This document shows, one piece after another, positions 6,983-13,000 of a stretch of DNA of 13,000 nt. Below the pieces are notes generated by a model, which did no database searches, was not told the DNA's origin, and saw only the letters and a list, made by a program, of their open reading frames with translations. Each line of letters starts with the position of its first letter. Positions within the stretch are counted from its first letter, which is position 1. Where the stretch lies: NCBI GenBank assembly GCA_047518105.1, contig JAKZRQ010000063.1, positions 1 through 13,000 of the forward strand. Reading direction: 5' to 3'. Origin of the DNA: VXYL01 sp047518105. GTDB taxonomy: Bacteria; Pseudomonadota; Gammaproteobacteria; Pseudomonadales; Azotimanducaceae. Made by a program: the position numbers and the translations under genes.

Positions 6983-7025
6983 GAGCAACGCCTTACGCTG
7001 TCCCCTTCGTCTCAACGCGCTCCTG

Positions 7026-7190
7026 ATGGCGGCCCAACCGCTTGCAGTGCAGGTCGGTGTGGCCCCGGCCTGCCAGGCGCTGGGCGTGTCGCGGGCGACC
7101 TTCTACCGTCGTCAGAGGTCAACTCCCGGGCACCAGCCCCGTCCAACGCCCGCCCGGGCGCTGTGTGAAGCCGAGCGCGAGCAGGTGCTC
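7026..7190 (+). mobile_element. N-terminal remnant of an IS3-like transposase
   Basis: The frame reads MAAQPLAVQVGVAPACQALG, VSRATFYRRQR and PRPTPARALCEAEREQVL. VAPACxALGVSRATYYRR followed by a Pro/Arg linker and ALSxAERxxVL is the N-terminal HTH segment of IS3-family-like transposases. After QVL the resemblance ends and the DNA is the antisense of an IS91-like remnant. The integrase core is missing. Confidence 0.65.
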
Positions 7191-7368
7191 GTGACTGCAG
7201 GCATCGCACTTGATGCGCAGAAACCCGTGCTCGACCAAGCAGCACTTCAGGTATTCGTCGAACTCCTGCTGGACGAAAGGTCCCGACCATGTGATAGAGT
7301 GGCGTCTCTTCGGGACCGTGGCGTGTAGATGTCGCGGTCAACACCGCTGAGTCGAAGCAATCCTCCAA
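7186..7368 (-). mobile_element. N-terminal remnant of an IS91-like (Y2) transposase
   Basis: From ATG 7368 the frame reads HGPEETPLYHMV, like the RHPEDTLLYxxV start of IS91/IS801-type transposases. About 7285 the frame changes, apparently with loss of the HLETF segment. It continues GPFVQQEFDEYLKCCLVEHG and FLRIKCDACSHEHLLA, the zinc-binding domain (pfam14319-like, CxxC: Cys-Asp-Ala-Cys). The match ends where the IS3-like remnant on the other strand begins. The catalytic tyrosines are absent. Confidence 0.65.
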
Positions 7369-7683
7369 GCCTGCATCAGCCTGGGGTCGATGAGGCCCGA
7401 GGAGGGCCGGACCGCGTGTCTGTCGGCGCCGGCTGTCCGTCGATGGGGGCGTCGAGCCTGATTTGATGTGGGAGGTTTGCGGGGATCAGTCCTGCACGGT
7501 TGTGCATCGGGCAGAAATCTCCAGCCACCATGGGTAAACTTGCCAGCAGAAAAAATACTCTTTGAAAAACAGCAACTGCATTACAATTCGGCGACAAGCA
7601 CTGCTAATGAGAGTAGGTCAGTGCGAATCTTGACCCAAATAAACCCCCGAGCGGTTTCCATTACCAATTCCGGAGTTATTTAC
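7369..7683. other. non-coding stretch upstream of the porin
   Basis: From 7369 to about 7530 the DNA is GC-rich and probably belongs to the IS91-like remnant upstream region. It has a small hairpin TGCAC/GTGCA at 7493-7506. From about 7540 it turns sharply AT-rich (AGAAAAAATACTC), in keeping with the porin gene. That change marks a likely insertion boundary. No gene is supported here. Confidence 0.5.
7562..7588 (+). promoter_or_regulatory. candidate promoter for the porin gene
   Basis: TTGAAA (7562-7567) and TACAAT (7582-7587) resemble sigma-70 -35 and -10 boxes, but the spacer is only 14 bp, short of the usual 16-18. The site lies about 100 bp before the ATG in AT-rich DNA. It is weak evidence. 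Confidence 0.2.
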
Positions 7684-9000
7684 ATGTACACATCGGGCAA
7701 ACTATTAGGAGCATCCCTGTTTGCACTTGCATCAGCAATTTCAGGCAGTGTTTTCGCTGCTGGATTCCAGATCAGCGAAACGTCTGTTACCAGTCTTGGC
7801 CGCGCATTTGCCGGTAACGGCGTTGCCGGTGACAGCATTTCCGATATGTTCGCCAATCCTGCCAGCCTGATGCTGCGCGGTGGTCGTGAGTCGGAACTTG
7901 GGCTGCACCTTCTTTTCACATGCACCGATTTCGAGAACCAGGGTTCAAACCTGGTTTTATATTCAACTGGTACCGTCCTCACGGCCGCGCGATGGGCGGG
8001 GCTGATAGTAACTAGTCCCTCTGGTCGAACGAAAGGCAGCGGGAAGGCTGTCATACCAAACATTTATTACGCAGCGGATCTGGGTAAAGATCTGCGCTAT
8101 GGTCTGTCGATTACCTCACCATTCGGTCTGGTTACCGAATACGACGACGACTGGATCGGTCGCTATCACGCGATCAAGACCGAACTCGTTACTATCGATA
8201 TCAATGCGGGCATTGCATATCAGCTAAAAGATAACATTTCTATCGGTGGCGGTATCAGCGTTTTGCTGGCAGACAGCGAATTGTCACAAGCACAGTTTAC
8301 TGGCCTGGGAAAACCGGACGCCCGCGCTACCATTGAAGGCGATGACACTTCATTTGGCTTTAATCTGGGTATCATAGTGGGTGACGACAATGGGCGGTTG
8401 GGCATCGGTTATCGTTCCAAGGCAGATATCGAAGCGCAGGGCAGCCTGAAAATCCCGAGGCTTGGTGTCAGTGCAGGTGCGCGGGCTGACGTTACACTAC
8501 CGCAAACGGTCTATATCTCCGGCTTCAGGAAAGTCAGCGACAAAATCGACATTCTCGGCACCATCCGGTGGACCGACTGGAGTTCTTTCGAAGAGTTGCG
8601 CATCGAATTCGATAATGGTTTGCCTGATAACGTTACGCCGGAAAACTGGGATAATTCGACCACCTACAGCATCGGTATGAATTACCATATAGACGACCAA
8701 TGGATACTGCGTGGTGGTCTGGCTTTCGACCAGACTCCGGTTTCGGATGAATTTCGCACTGCCCGTATTCCCGACACCGATCGTACCTGGGTCAGCCTGG
8801 GCGGCAGTTATCAGGCCAGCGAGAAAATTCGTGTCGACTTTGGCTACGCCCATATCTTTACCGATGACGGCCCTTTGAATCAAAGTGCCAGCTTGGTGCC
8901 AACTTCACCGGGGGCTTTGGTCGATAATCTGAACGGTAAATTTACCGACAGCGATGCAGACCTGCTGAGCGTTTCAGCTAATATCGTCCTGGGTTATTGA
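7684..9000 (+). CDS. FadL/OmpP1/TodX-family outer-membrane channel
   Basis: FadL-family proteins are 14-stranded outer-membrane barrels that take up long-chain fatty acids or other hydrophobic compounds. ATG 7684 is chosen because it is preceded by GGAG about ten bases upstream and begins a classical signal peptide (LLGASLFALASAISGSVFA, cleavage before AGFQ); the frame is open farther upstream but not protein-like. The mature protein is 438 aa minus about 26. It has AGFQISETSVTSLGRAFAGN, ANPASL (the NPA motif, 58-60), SPFGLVTEYDDDWIGRYHAI (145-164), and ends in Tyr (SANIVLGY), as barrel proteins do. It is intact. Base composition is clearly more AT-rich than the flanking genes, which suggests a different origin. 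Whether it relates to the acyl-CoA synthetase remnant is unknown. Confidence 0.92.
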   Translation: MYTSGKLLGASLFALASAISGSVFAAGFQISETSVTSLGRAFAGNGVAGDSISDMFANPASLMLRGGRESELGLHLLFTCTDFENQGSNLVLYSTGTVLTAARWAGLIVTSPSGRTKGSGKAVIPNIYYAADLGKDLRYGLSITSPFGLVTEYDDDWIGRYHAIKTELVTIDINAGIAYQLKDNISIGGGISVLLADSELSQAQFTGLGKPDARATIEGDDTSFGFNLGIIVGDDNGRLGIGYRSKADIEAQGSLKIPRLGVSAGARADVTLPQTVYISGFRKVSDKIDILGTIRWTDWSSFEELRIEFDNGLPDNVTPENWDNSTTYSIGMNYHIDDQWILRGGLAFDQTPVSDEFRTARIPDTDRTWVSLGGSYQASEKIRVDFGYAHIFTDDGPLNQSASLVPTSPGALVDNLNGKFTDSDADLLSVSANIVLGY

Positions 9001-9013
9001 TTTCGACCCATCA

Positions 9014-9032
9014 GATTCAGGTAAACTGAATC
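9014..9032 (+). terminator. possible hairpin after the porin
   Basis: GATTCAG (9014-9020) and CTGAATC (9026-9032) form a 7-bp stem with a GTAAA loop, 14 bases after the porin stop. No T-run follows, so it is at best a weak or factor-assisted terminator, or an mRNA-stabilising stem. Confidence 0.35.
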
Positions 9033-9081
9033 CACAATCGCCGCAAACTACCGAGAAATCGGGCAGTGGTTACTGCTCGGC

Positions 9082-9255
9082 ATGTGCGCCGAGAAATCCT
9101 GGCAACGACTACGCGGCTTTCCGCAGCTCGCCAAGGTGATCGAGGGGGTGAAGTGCAACGAAGGGCATCGAGCGTCGAGGACAGCAGAGCCGCCGCATGA
9201 CCAAACGCCGTACACCAGATTCGACCATAGCTCCACAAATGAGGGTAGGAGGTAG
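9082..9255 (+). mobile_element. C-terminal remnant of an IS256-family transposase
   Basis: The frame from ATG 9082 reads EKSWQRLRGFPQLAKVIEGV and continues to TRFDHSS before the stop at 9253. WRRLRGFxxLAKVIEGVKF is the usual C-terminal segment of IS256/mutator-type transposases. Everything upstream, including the DDE residues, is missing; the DNA just before it is the tail region of the porin. It is inactive. Confidence 0.6.
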
Positions 9256-9290
9256 GCGGTTTGGGTGGGCTGGGGTAGAGTTGCGCACTC

Positions 9291-9353
9291 ATGCGGCGCG
9301 TTGACTGGATAGCGCGAAATGCAATTGCCAATGCACAGGAAGAGGGTGGATGA
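9291..9353 (+). CDS. possible 20-codon upstream ORF
   Basis: It encodes MRRVDWIARNAIANAQEEGG and its stop overlaps ATG 9350 of the next frame as ATGA. The overlap would allow translational coupling to the unknown gene. A stop at 9276 rules out a longer frame, there is no good Shine-Dalgarno, and no homology can be judged at this length. It could be chance. Confidence 0.25.
   Translation: MRRVDWIARNAIANAQEEGG
9337..9346 (+). promoter_or_regulatory. strong Shine-Dalgarno before ATG 9350
   Basis: AGGAAGAGGG lies 3-12 bases before ATG 9350. It is the best ribosome-binding site in this part of the window and argues that 9350, not GTG 9395, was the original start of the following gene. Confidence 0.5.
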
Positions 9354-9394
9354 AGTTCGAGATCGAATCATTCGAGTAGTACTTTGCGTCAGCG

Positions 9395-10096
9395 GTGGAG
9401 ACTGAGAAGGAGCTGTTGGAATCGGAGTCACCGTTGGTTGCTGCCTTACGGACCTATCATGATTTTTTCGTGGAGCACGTTTTTTCGGAACAGGAGCGCA
9501 ACTCGCCGGTCCAGTGCCTGCTCGGGATGCACGCGTTCATGATTTACCTAGGCTCGCTGCGAGTTGCGTTCTCAGGCCATGCGGCCGCCGCCTTCCCTCT
9601 CTTCCGGACGGCCCTGGAATCCGCCTGCTATGCGTTTCTGATTGGGGAACGGGAGGAGCTTGAGAGCGTTTGGCTGAGTGGGAATAGCAGTGCCAAAGCC
9701 CTCAAGTCGTGCAGGAAGGCGTTCACCTCCGCCGTGAAGGACGCAGCGGTCGAGATCCAGAAGAAGAGCTGGGTTGCGGAGCGTACGGAAGAATGGATAA
9801 ACGAATTGTATGGTGCAGCGATCGACTTTGGCGCGCACCCCAATCCCAAGTCGGTTTGGCCGTACGTCGACGTCAACGAGGATCGCGACGACGGGTATGT
9901 GGCGGTCTCGCTAACGAGCCTCTATGGGGCGAAGGCTCACGCGACGTCTCGATGCTTAGTCGCGTGTCTGGACTATGGCTTGCTGGTTGCGGTGATCCTC
10001 GCCAGCTGCGTTGACGATCCCTCGGAGGAGGCGCTTCTTGCGATCAACGAAATGAACGAGCTCAAAGAGAGGTTGGTCAGAGAGTGTTTTGAATGA
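9395..10096 (+). CDS. protein of unknown function, start affected by an amber codon
   Basis: The 233-aa frame begins at GTG 9395 with METEKELLESESPLVAALRT and contains SGHAAAAFPLFRTALESACY, SSAKALKSCRKAFTSAVKD and AIDFGAHPNPKSVWPYVDV, mostly predicted helix. There is no signal peptide, and I recognise no named family with confidence. In the same frame, ATG 9350 with a strong Shine-Dalgarno gives MKFEIESFE, then TAG at 9377-9379, then YFASAV leading straight into the GTG. The simplest reading is a ten-codon-in nonsense mutation of a gene that started at 9350; GTG 9395 has only a weak ribosome site. The neighbours on both sides (DISARM-type, STAND NTPase) suggest a defence-island gene, which is inference only. 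Its stop overlaps a small downstream ATG as ATGA. Confidence 0.65.
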   Translation: METEKELLESESPLVAALRTYHDFFVEHVFSEQERNSPVQCLLGMHAFMIYLGSLRVAFSGHAAAAFPLFRTALESACYAFLIGEREELESVWLSGNSSAKALKSCRKAFTSAVKDAAVEIQKKSWVAERTEEWINELYGAAIDFGAHPNPKSVWPYVDVNEDRDDGYVAVSLTSLYGAKAHATSRCLVACLDYGLLVAVILASCVDDPSEEALLAINEMNELKERLVRECFE

Positions 10097-10149
10097 GCGT
10101 ACCGTTGATGACGGTGCAGCACTTGCAGCGAGATGTTGGTTCAAAATGC

Positions 10150-10153
10150 CTAG
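10150..10153. repeat. target-site duplication CTAG, left copy
   Basis: It matches CTAG at 11328-11331. CTAG is itself palindromic, so the exact boundary between duplication and element end is ambiguous by a base or two. Confidence 0.7.
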
Positions 10154-10217
10154 GGAAGGTCTGAACAAGTCCCCTCTGAGATAATGGCGGTATCGTTGAG
10201 GCGGCGAGGCGGTGGCG

Positions 10218-11169
10218 ATGGATCAGGCGACGTTTTCGGAGTTGGGACACGACTCGAAGAAGCGGCGTACGCGGCGCGAGGAGTTTCTCGCGAGGATGGA
10301 CGAGTTGATTCCGTGGGGGCGTCTGGAGCAGCGGGTCGAGCCGTTCTATCCGAAGGCTGGACGCGGGCGGCGGCCGTATCCGTTTGGCGACGATGCTGCG
10401 CGTTCACTGCGTGCAGTTGTTCTACAATCTGAGCGACCTTGGGATGGAGGATCTGCTGTACGAGGTGGAATCGGTGCGGCGTTTCGCCGGTTTGCGGCTG
10501 ACGGGTTCGCTGCCGGACGAGACGACGATCCTGCACTTCCGGCACCTGCTGGAGCGCCACGGTCTCGGCCAGACGCTGTTCGCGGAGATCAACGCGCACC
10601 TGGCGTCGCTGGGGCATCGGCTCAGGACTGGGACGATCGTGGACGCGAGCATCGTTGATGCGCCGAGTTCGACGAAGAACAGGCAGCGGGCGCGGGACCC
10701 GGAGATGCATCAGACGCGCAAGGGCAAGCAGTGGGACTTCGGCATGAAGGCGCACATCGGCGTGGGCTCGGAGTGTGGCTTGACGCACGGCCTGGCGACG
10801 ACGGCGGCGAACGGCTCGGACGTGACGCACGCGCACTTGTTGCTGCACAGCGGCGAGACGGACGCCTGGGGCGACGCGGGCTACCAAGGTGTGGAGAAGC
10901 GATCGGAGAACCTCGACCGGGAGGTCGACTGGCATGTGGCGATGAAGCCGGGCAAGCGGCGGCGGCTCGACAAGGCGGGCACCGAAGAGGCGACCGAGAA
11001 GCGCAAGGCGTCGTTGCGGGCGAAGGTGGAGCATCCGTTCCTGTACGTGAAGCGCCACTTCGGCTACTCCAAGGTGCGCTATCGGGGCTTGGCAAAGAAC
11101 ACGCAACGCATCGCGATGCTGCTCGGCTTCGCGAACCCGCTCATCGCCGGCCGGTACGCGGCCACCTGA
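10218..11169 (+). pseudogene. IS5-family DDE transposase with one frameshift
   Basis: From ATG 10218 the first frame gives MDQATFSELGHDSKKRRTRR and PKAGRGRRPYPF. Near 10385 the frame changes to TMLRVHCVQLFYNLSDLGME and runs to the stop at 11167. Removing one T from the TTT at 10383-10385 gives RRPYPLATMLRVHCVQLFYN, the family reading, and a protein of about 316 aa. The catalytic triad is visible: TIVDASIVDAPSS (first Asp), WGDAGYQGVEKR (second Asp), and RAKVEHPFLYVKRHFGY (Glu in the R-x3-E pattern). The transposase would be active only if the frameshift is an error or is bypassed. Confidence 0.88.
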
Positions 11170-11233
11170 CTTGGGAGTGGTGCCTCTCGAAACCGCCGCG
11201 GGCGGCGAGAACGTCTCGCGAGTCCCTCTTTTC

Positions 11234-11249
11234 GCACCAATTTTGGTGC
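11234..11249. repeat. 7-bp inverted repeat with TT loop inside the IS5 element
   Basis: GCACCAA (11234-11240) and TTGGTGC (11243-11249) lie between the transposase stop and the right terminal repeat, where the element has no gene for about 140 bp. A hairpin preceded by CTCTTTTC and followed by CAAAAC could act as a weak terminator on the minus strand (towards the transposase gene) and protect it from outside transcription. Confidence 0.4.
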
Positions 11250-11327
11250 CAAAACTAGGTTCCGTCCGAAACCGGCGCGGTCCTTCCACTACAACACGGC
11301 CAATTGCCGCCGTTGTTCAGACCTTCC

Positions 11328-11331
11328 CTAG
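11328..11331. repeat. target-site duplication CTAG, right copy
   Basis: This is the right-hand partner of 10150-10153; the DNA after it (GGTCGGCAACG...) continues the pre-insertion sequence. Confidence 0.7.
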
Positions 11332-11427
11332 GTCGGCAACGTGCAGTGGCCAGAGTTCGAACCGTCTTGGGGTGGTTTCGGCCGCTAACATAGGGTCCGG
11401 TGGGTTTCGAGGTTTCTGACAGCGCTT

Positions 11428-12165
11428 GTGGACGAGAAATTAGCAGTGCAGAAGGCCAGCCCGACGGGTTTGAACAGTGTCATTGTCCAAATCCAGGGTG
11501 ACGGCAACTCGGTGATCCAAGGGTTGCCTCACCTGGAGCTGTTGCCACGAAAGGGGCTGTTTCGTCGCATTCGGCGGGAGCCAGGAACTGGTCTTCCGAT
11601 CGCGCAGGACATAATCAGACCGTTCACTCGAAGCATCGAGTTGGTCGGTCGTGAAGCGGCGATTGGCGATCTGCGAACGTGGTTTGGTGGAGACGCTGCG
11701 ATCTCGGTGCGAGTGCTGACGGGGGCACCGGGAGTCGGCAAGACCCGGTTGGCAGTCGAACTGATGGAGATCGTCAATACGGCGGGCTGGAGGGCCGGCT
11801 TCCTCACCCGAGAGGAATTGACGCGCTTCCTCGATCAGCATGACATGAGCGCCTGGGGATGGCCGGCACCGGTGTTGGCGATTGTCGATGATGCCGCAGG
11901 AGTGGCGCACGATCTCAAGCGTTGGTTGACGGCGTTGGCCGACCATCCCGTCTGGGGGTCTAGTCAGGCCGCCCCCAACGTACCCCTCCGATTGCTCGTA
12001 TTGGAAAGGGAAGGCGGGGCAGGAGGTGGCTGGTGGGATATAGCGTTCGGTCGGGGTCAAGAAGGGTCCGTCCTCTCGAACTTGCTCGATCCCGCCAACC
12101 CCGTGCGCGTAGGGCCCCTGGCGGAGGCTAAGCAACGTCGGCGCGTCTTCGAAGCGACGTTTGGA
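11428..12165 (+). pseudogene. STAND-type NTPase, truncated by a transposon
   Basis: The frame from GTG 11428 (weak ribosome site) begins MDEKLAVQKASPTGLNSVIV, then QIQGDGNSVIQG and HLELLPRKG, a short N-terminal motif I recall in NTPases with C-terminal repeats. SIELVGREAAIGDLRTWF precedes Walker A GAPGVGKTRLAVEL (99-112) and Walker B VLAIVDDAAG (149-158); LRLLVLERE resembles sensor 1. After AKQRRRVFEATFG (residue 246) the frame is the antisense of the ExeA-like gene, so the C-terminal winged helix and any sensor repeats are missing. STAND NTPases often act as phage sensors that trigger cell death; with DISARM-type genes nearby, a defence role is plausible but inferred. Confidence 0.7.
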
Positions 12166-12169
12166 GTGG

Positions 12170-13000
12170 TCAGGGTCTCAGTTGGTCGAGGGCGTGCTGC
12201 ATGTGCTCGGCGTCGACGGTGCGGGCCTTGGCGAGGGCGGCGGCGGACAGTGCGTAGTGCGCGGTGCGGTTGATCTGCCGGGGCAGGCCCCGGGAGCTCT
12301 GGAACAGGGCCTCGACGGCGGGCGGCTCGAACAGCGGCAGTTCGCAGCCGGCGAGGCGCAGGCGGTGTTCGAGGTAGGCGTCGAGCTCGTCGCGGTCGAG
12401 GCTGCCGATGTGGTGGCGGACGACGAGGCGCTGGCTGAGCGACTCGTGGACGGCCATGGACAGCCGGCGGCGCAGTTCGGTGAGGCCGACGAGCAGCATG
12501 CATAAGCGCCGCTCGGCGTCCATGCGGAAGTTCGTGAGCAACCTGAGATCCTCGAGGACGTCGTTGCGCAGGTGCTGGGCCTCCTCGACGATGAGCACCG
12601 GGAGCTGCTTCGCCTCCTGGACGAGCCGTGATACGTCGTTGCGGATCGCACGGTAGGCGGTGGCCCGGGAGCGCGCTTCGGGCAGGCCGAGTTCCCATGC
12701 GATCGACTTGTACATGTCGAGCACGTTTCCGGTGGTGAGGGAGACGTAGTGGACGCGGTGCAGTCCGGGGTGGAGGTCGGCGGCGACGCGGCGGCAGACG
12801 GTCGTCTTGCCGGAGCCGACCTCGCCGGGTGAGCGCCGACGCTGCGCGTCGGGCCGATTCCGCGCAGTTCGACGAGGTGCCTCAGGCGCGCCTCGGCCTC
12901 GCGGTGGGCGTTGGACTCGAACAGCTCGTCGGTGCCGAGGTCGGACTCGAAGGGCAGCCGGGTGAAGGTGCGAAGGCGTCGCGCAAGCGCGACGGCGCAG
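12170..13000 (-). pseudogene. ExeA/TniB-like AAA+ ATPase of a transposon, frameshifted, 5' end outside
   Basis: The frame enters from the right edge with FTRLPFESDLGTDELFES and EARLRHLVELRGIG. In another frame it continues with GEVGSGKTTVCRRVAADLHP (Walker A), GNVLDMYKSIAWELGLPEAR, LPVLIVEEAQHL (Walker B), RLCMLLVGLTELRRRL (sensor 1) and GLPRQINRTAHYALSAA, ending at 12170. ExeA-like ATPases of this form usually assist a DDE transposase in target choice, as TniB does in Tn5053-type elements; the transposase would lie beyond 13000. The two frames meet at 12825-12855, exactly at the lead-in to the P-loop, next to a 17-bp hairpin. The element's left end lies at about 12166 and truncates the STAND gene. 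Confidence 0.75.
12836..12852. repeat. 7-bp inverted repeat at the ATPase frameshift
   Basis: CCGACGC (12836-12842) and GCGTCGG (12846-12852) flank TGC. The family reads RGIGxLTGEVGSGKT here, so most of the hairpin seems to be extra sequence between GIG and LTGE. Confidence 0.6.

Larger units (their letters stand above)
10154..11327 (+). mobile_element. IS5-family insertion sequence, ends intact
   Basis: The element has exact terminal inverted repeats GGAAGGTCTGAACAA (10154-10168) and TTGTTCAGACCTTCC (11313-11327). CTAG flanks it on both sides (10150-10153 and 11328-11331). A YTAR 4-bp duplication is typical of the IS5 subgroup of the IS5 family. It is about 1.17 kb and carries one transposase gene with a single frameshift. 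Clean ends and duplication point to a fairly recent insertion compared with the other remnants. Confidence 0.9.
10093..11393 (+). pseudogene. 40-codon ORF split by the IS5-type insertion
   Basis: ATG 10093 overlaps the previous stop as ATGA and reads MSVPLMTVQHLQRDVGSKC before the IS begins. Removing 10154-11331 (the element plus one CTAG copy) joins the frame at LG and gives RQRAVARVRTVLGWFRPLT, ending at TAG 11391. That the frame stays open across the empty site and overlaps its neighbour suggests a small gene of the same operon. Forty open codons are not rare in GC-rich DNA, so this is tentative. Confidence 0.3.

Noticed and set aside
9377..9379. Read-through or recoded amber (pyrrolysine or similar)
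   Set aside because: No recoding element or tRNA is seen, and a nonsense change after a strong start is a simpler explanation.
10150..11289. 379-codon minus-strand frame across the IS5 element
   Set aside because: It is antisense to the transposase, Arg-rich, and begins in the IS terminal region; a common artefact in GC-rich IS5 copies.
1..13000. CRISPR array, rRNA or tRNA genes
   Set aside because: No regularly spaced direct repeats, and no tRNA or rRNA sequence landmarks were seen on either strand.

Overview
The window looks like chromosomal DNA of a high-GC, Gram-negative (proteobacterium-like) organism with a strongly decayed, insertion-sequence-rich accessory region. The Gram-negative call rests on a complete FadL/OmpP1-type outer-membrane protein with signal peptide. 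The proteobacterial call is inference from the look of the protein families. Most genes are fragments. The frames I judge intact are aldose 1-epimerase (galM), a DrmB-like DUF1998 protein that has lost its extreme N-terminus, the FadL-family porin, and a 233-aa protein of unknown function whose natural start may be lost.

Layout. 1-300: a weak open frame off the left edge and a perfect long inverted repeat. 300-1313 (-): galM. 1345-3318: remains of a minus-strand acyl-CoA synthetase, cut in two by about 1.5 kb that holds an IS630-type transposase remnant (-) and a secreted tandem-repeat protein gene (+) with a frameshift. 3322-3513 (+): a transposase C-terminus. 3565-6982 (+): helicase fragment, drmB-like gene and drmC-like gene, a decayed DISARM-type antiphage cluster. 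7026-7368: two transposase N-termini joined at their inner ends. 7684-9000 (+): the FadL-type porin, visibly more AT-rich than its surroundings. 9082-9255: an IS256-type C-terminal remnant. 9291-10096 (+): a tiny ORF and the unknown gene. 10154-11327: an IS5-family element with inverted repeats and a CTAG target duplication; it splits a 40-codon ORF that overlaps the unknown gene by ATGA. 11428-12165 (+): a STAND-type NTPase, truncated by a transposon. 12170-13000 (-): the ExeA/TniB-like ATPase of that transposon, itself frameshifted.

Reading it together: this is a defence island (DISARM-type genes, a STAND NTPase, possibly the unknown gene 9350-10096) in which repeated insertion and deletion have left fragments. 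At least six genes carry frameshifts, many explained by one or two bases in a short homopolymer or dinucleotide run, and several lesions sit at or beside perfect palindromes. Either the region is in real pseudogene decay, or part of the frameshifts are sequencing or assembly errors. The truncations and IS junctions cannot be explained by base-level error. No rRNA, tRNA or CRISPR array was seen.
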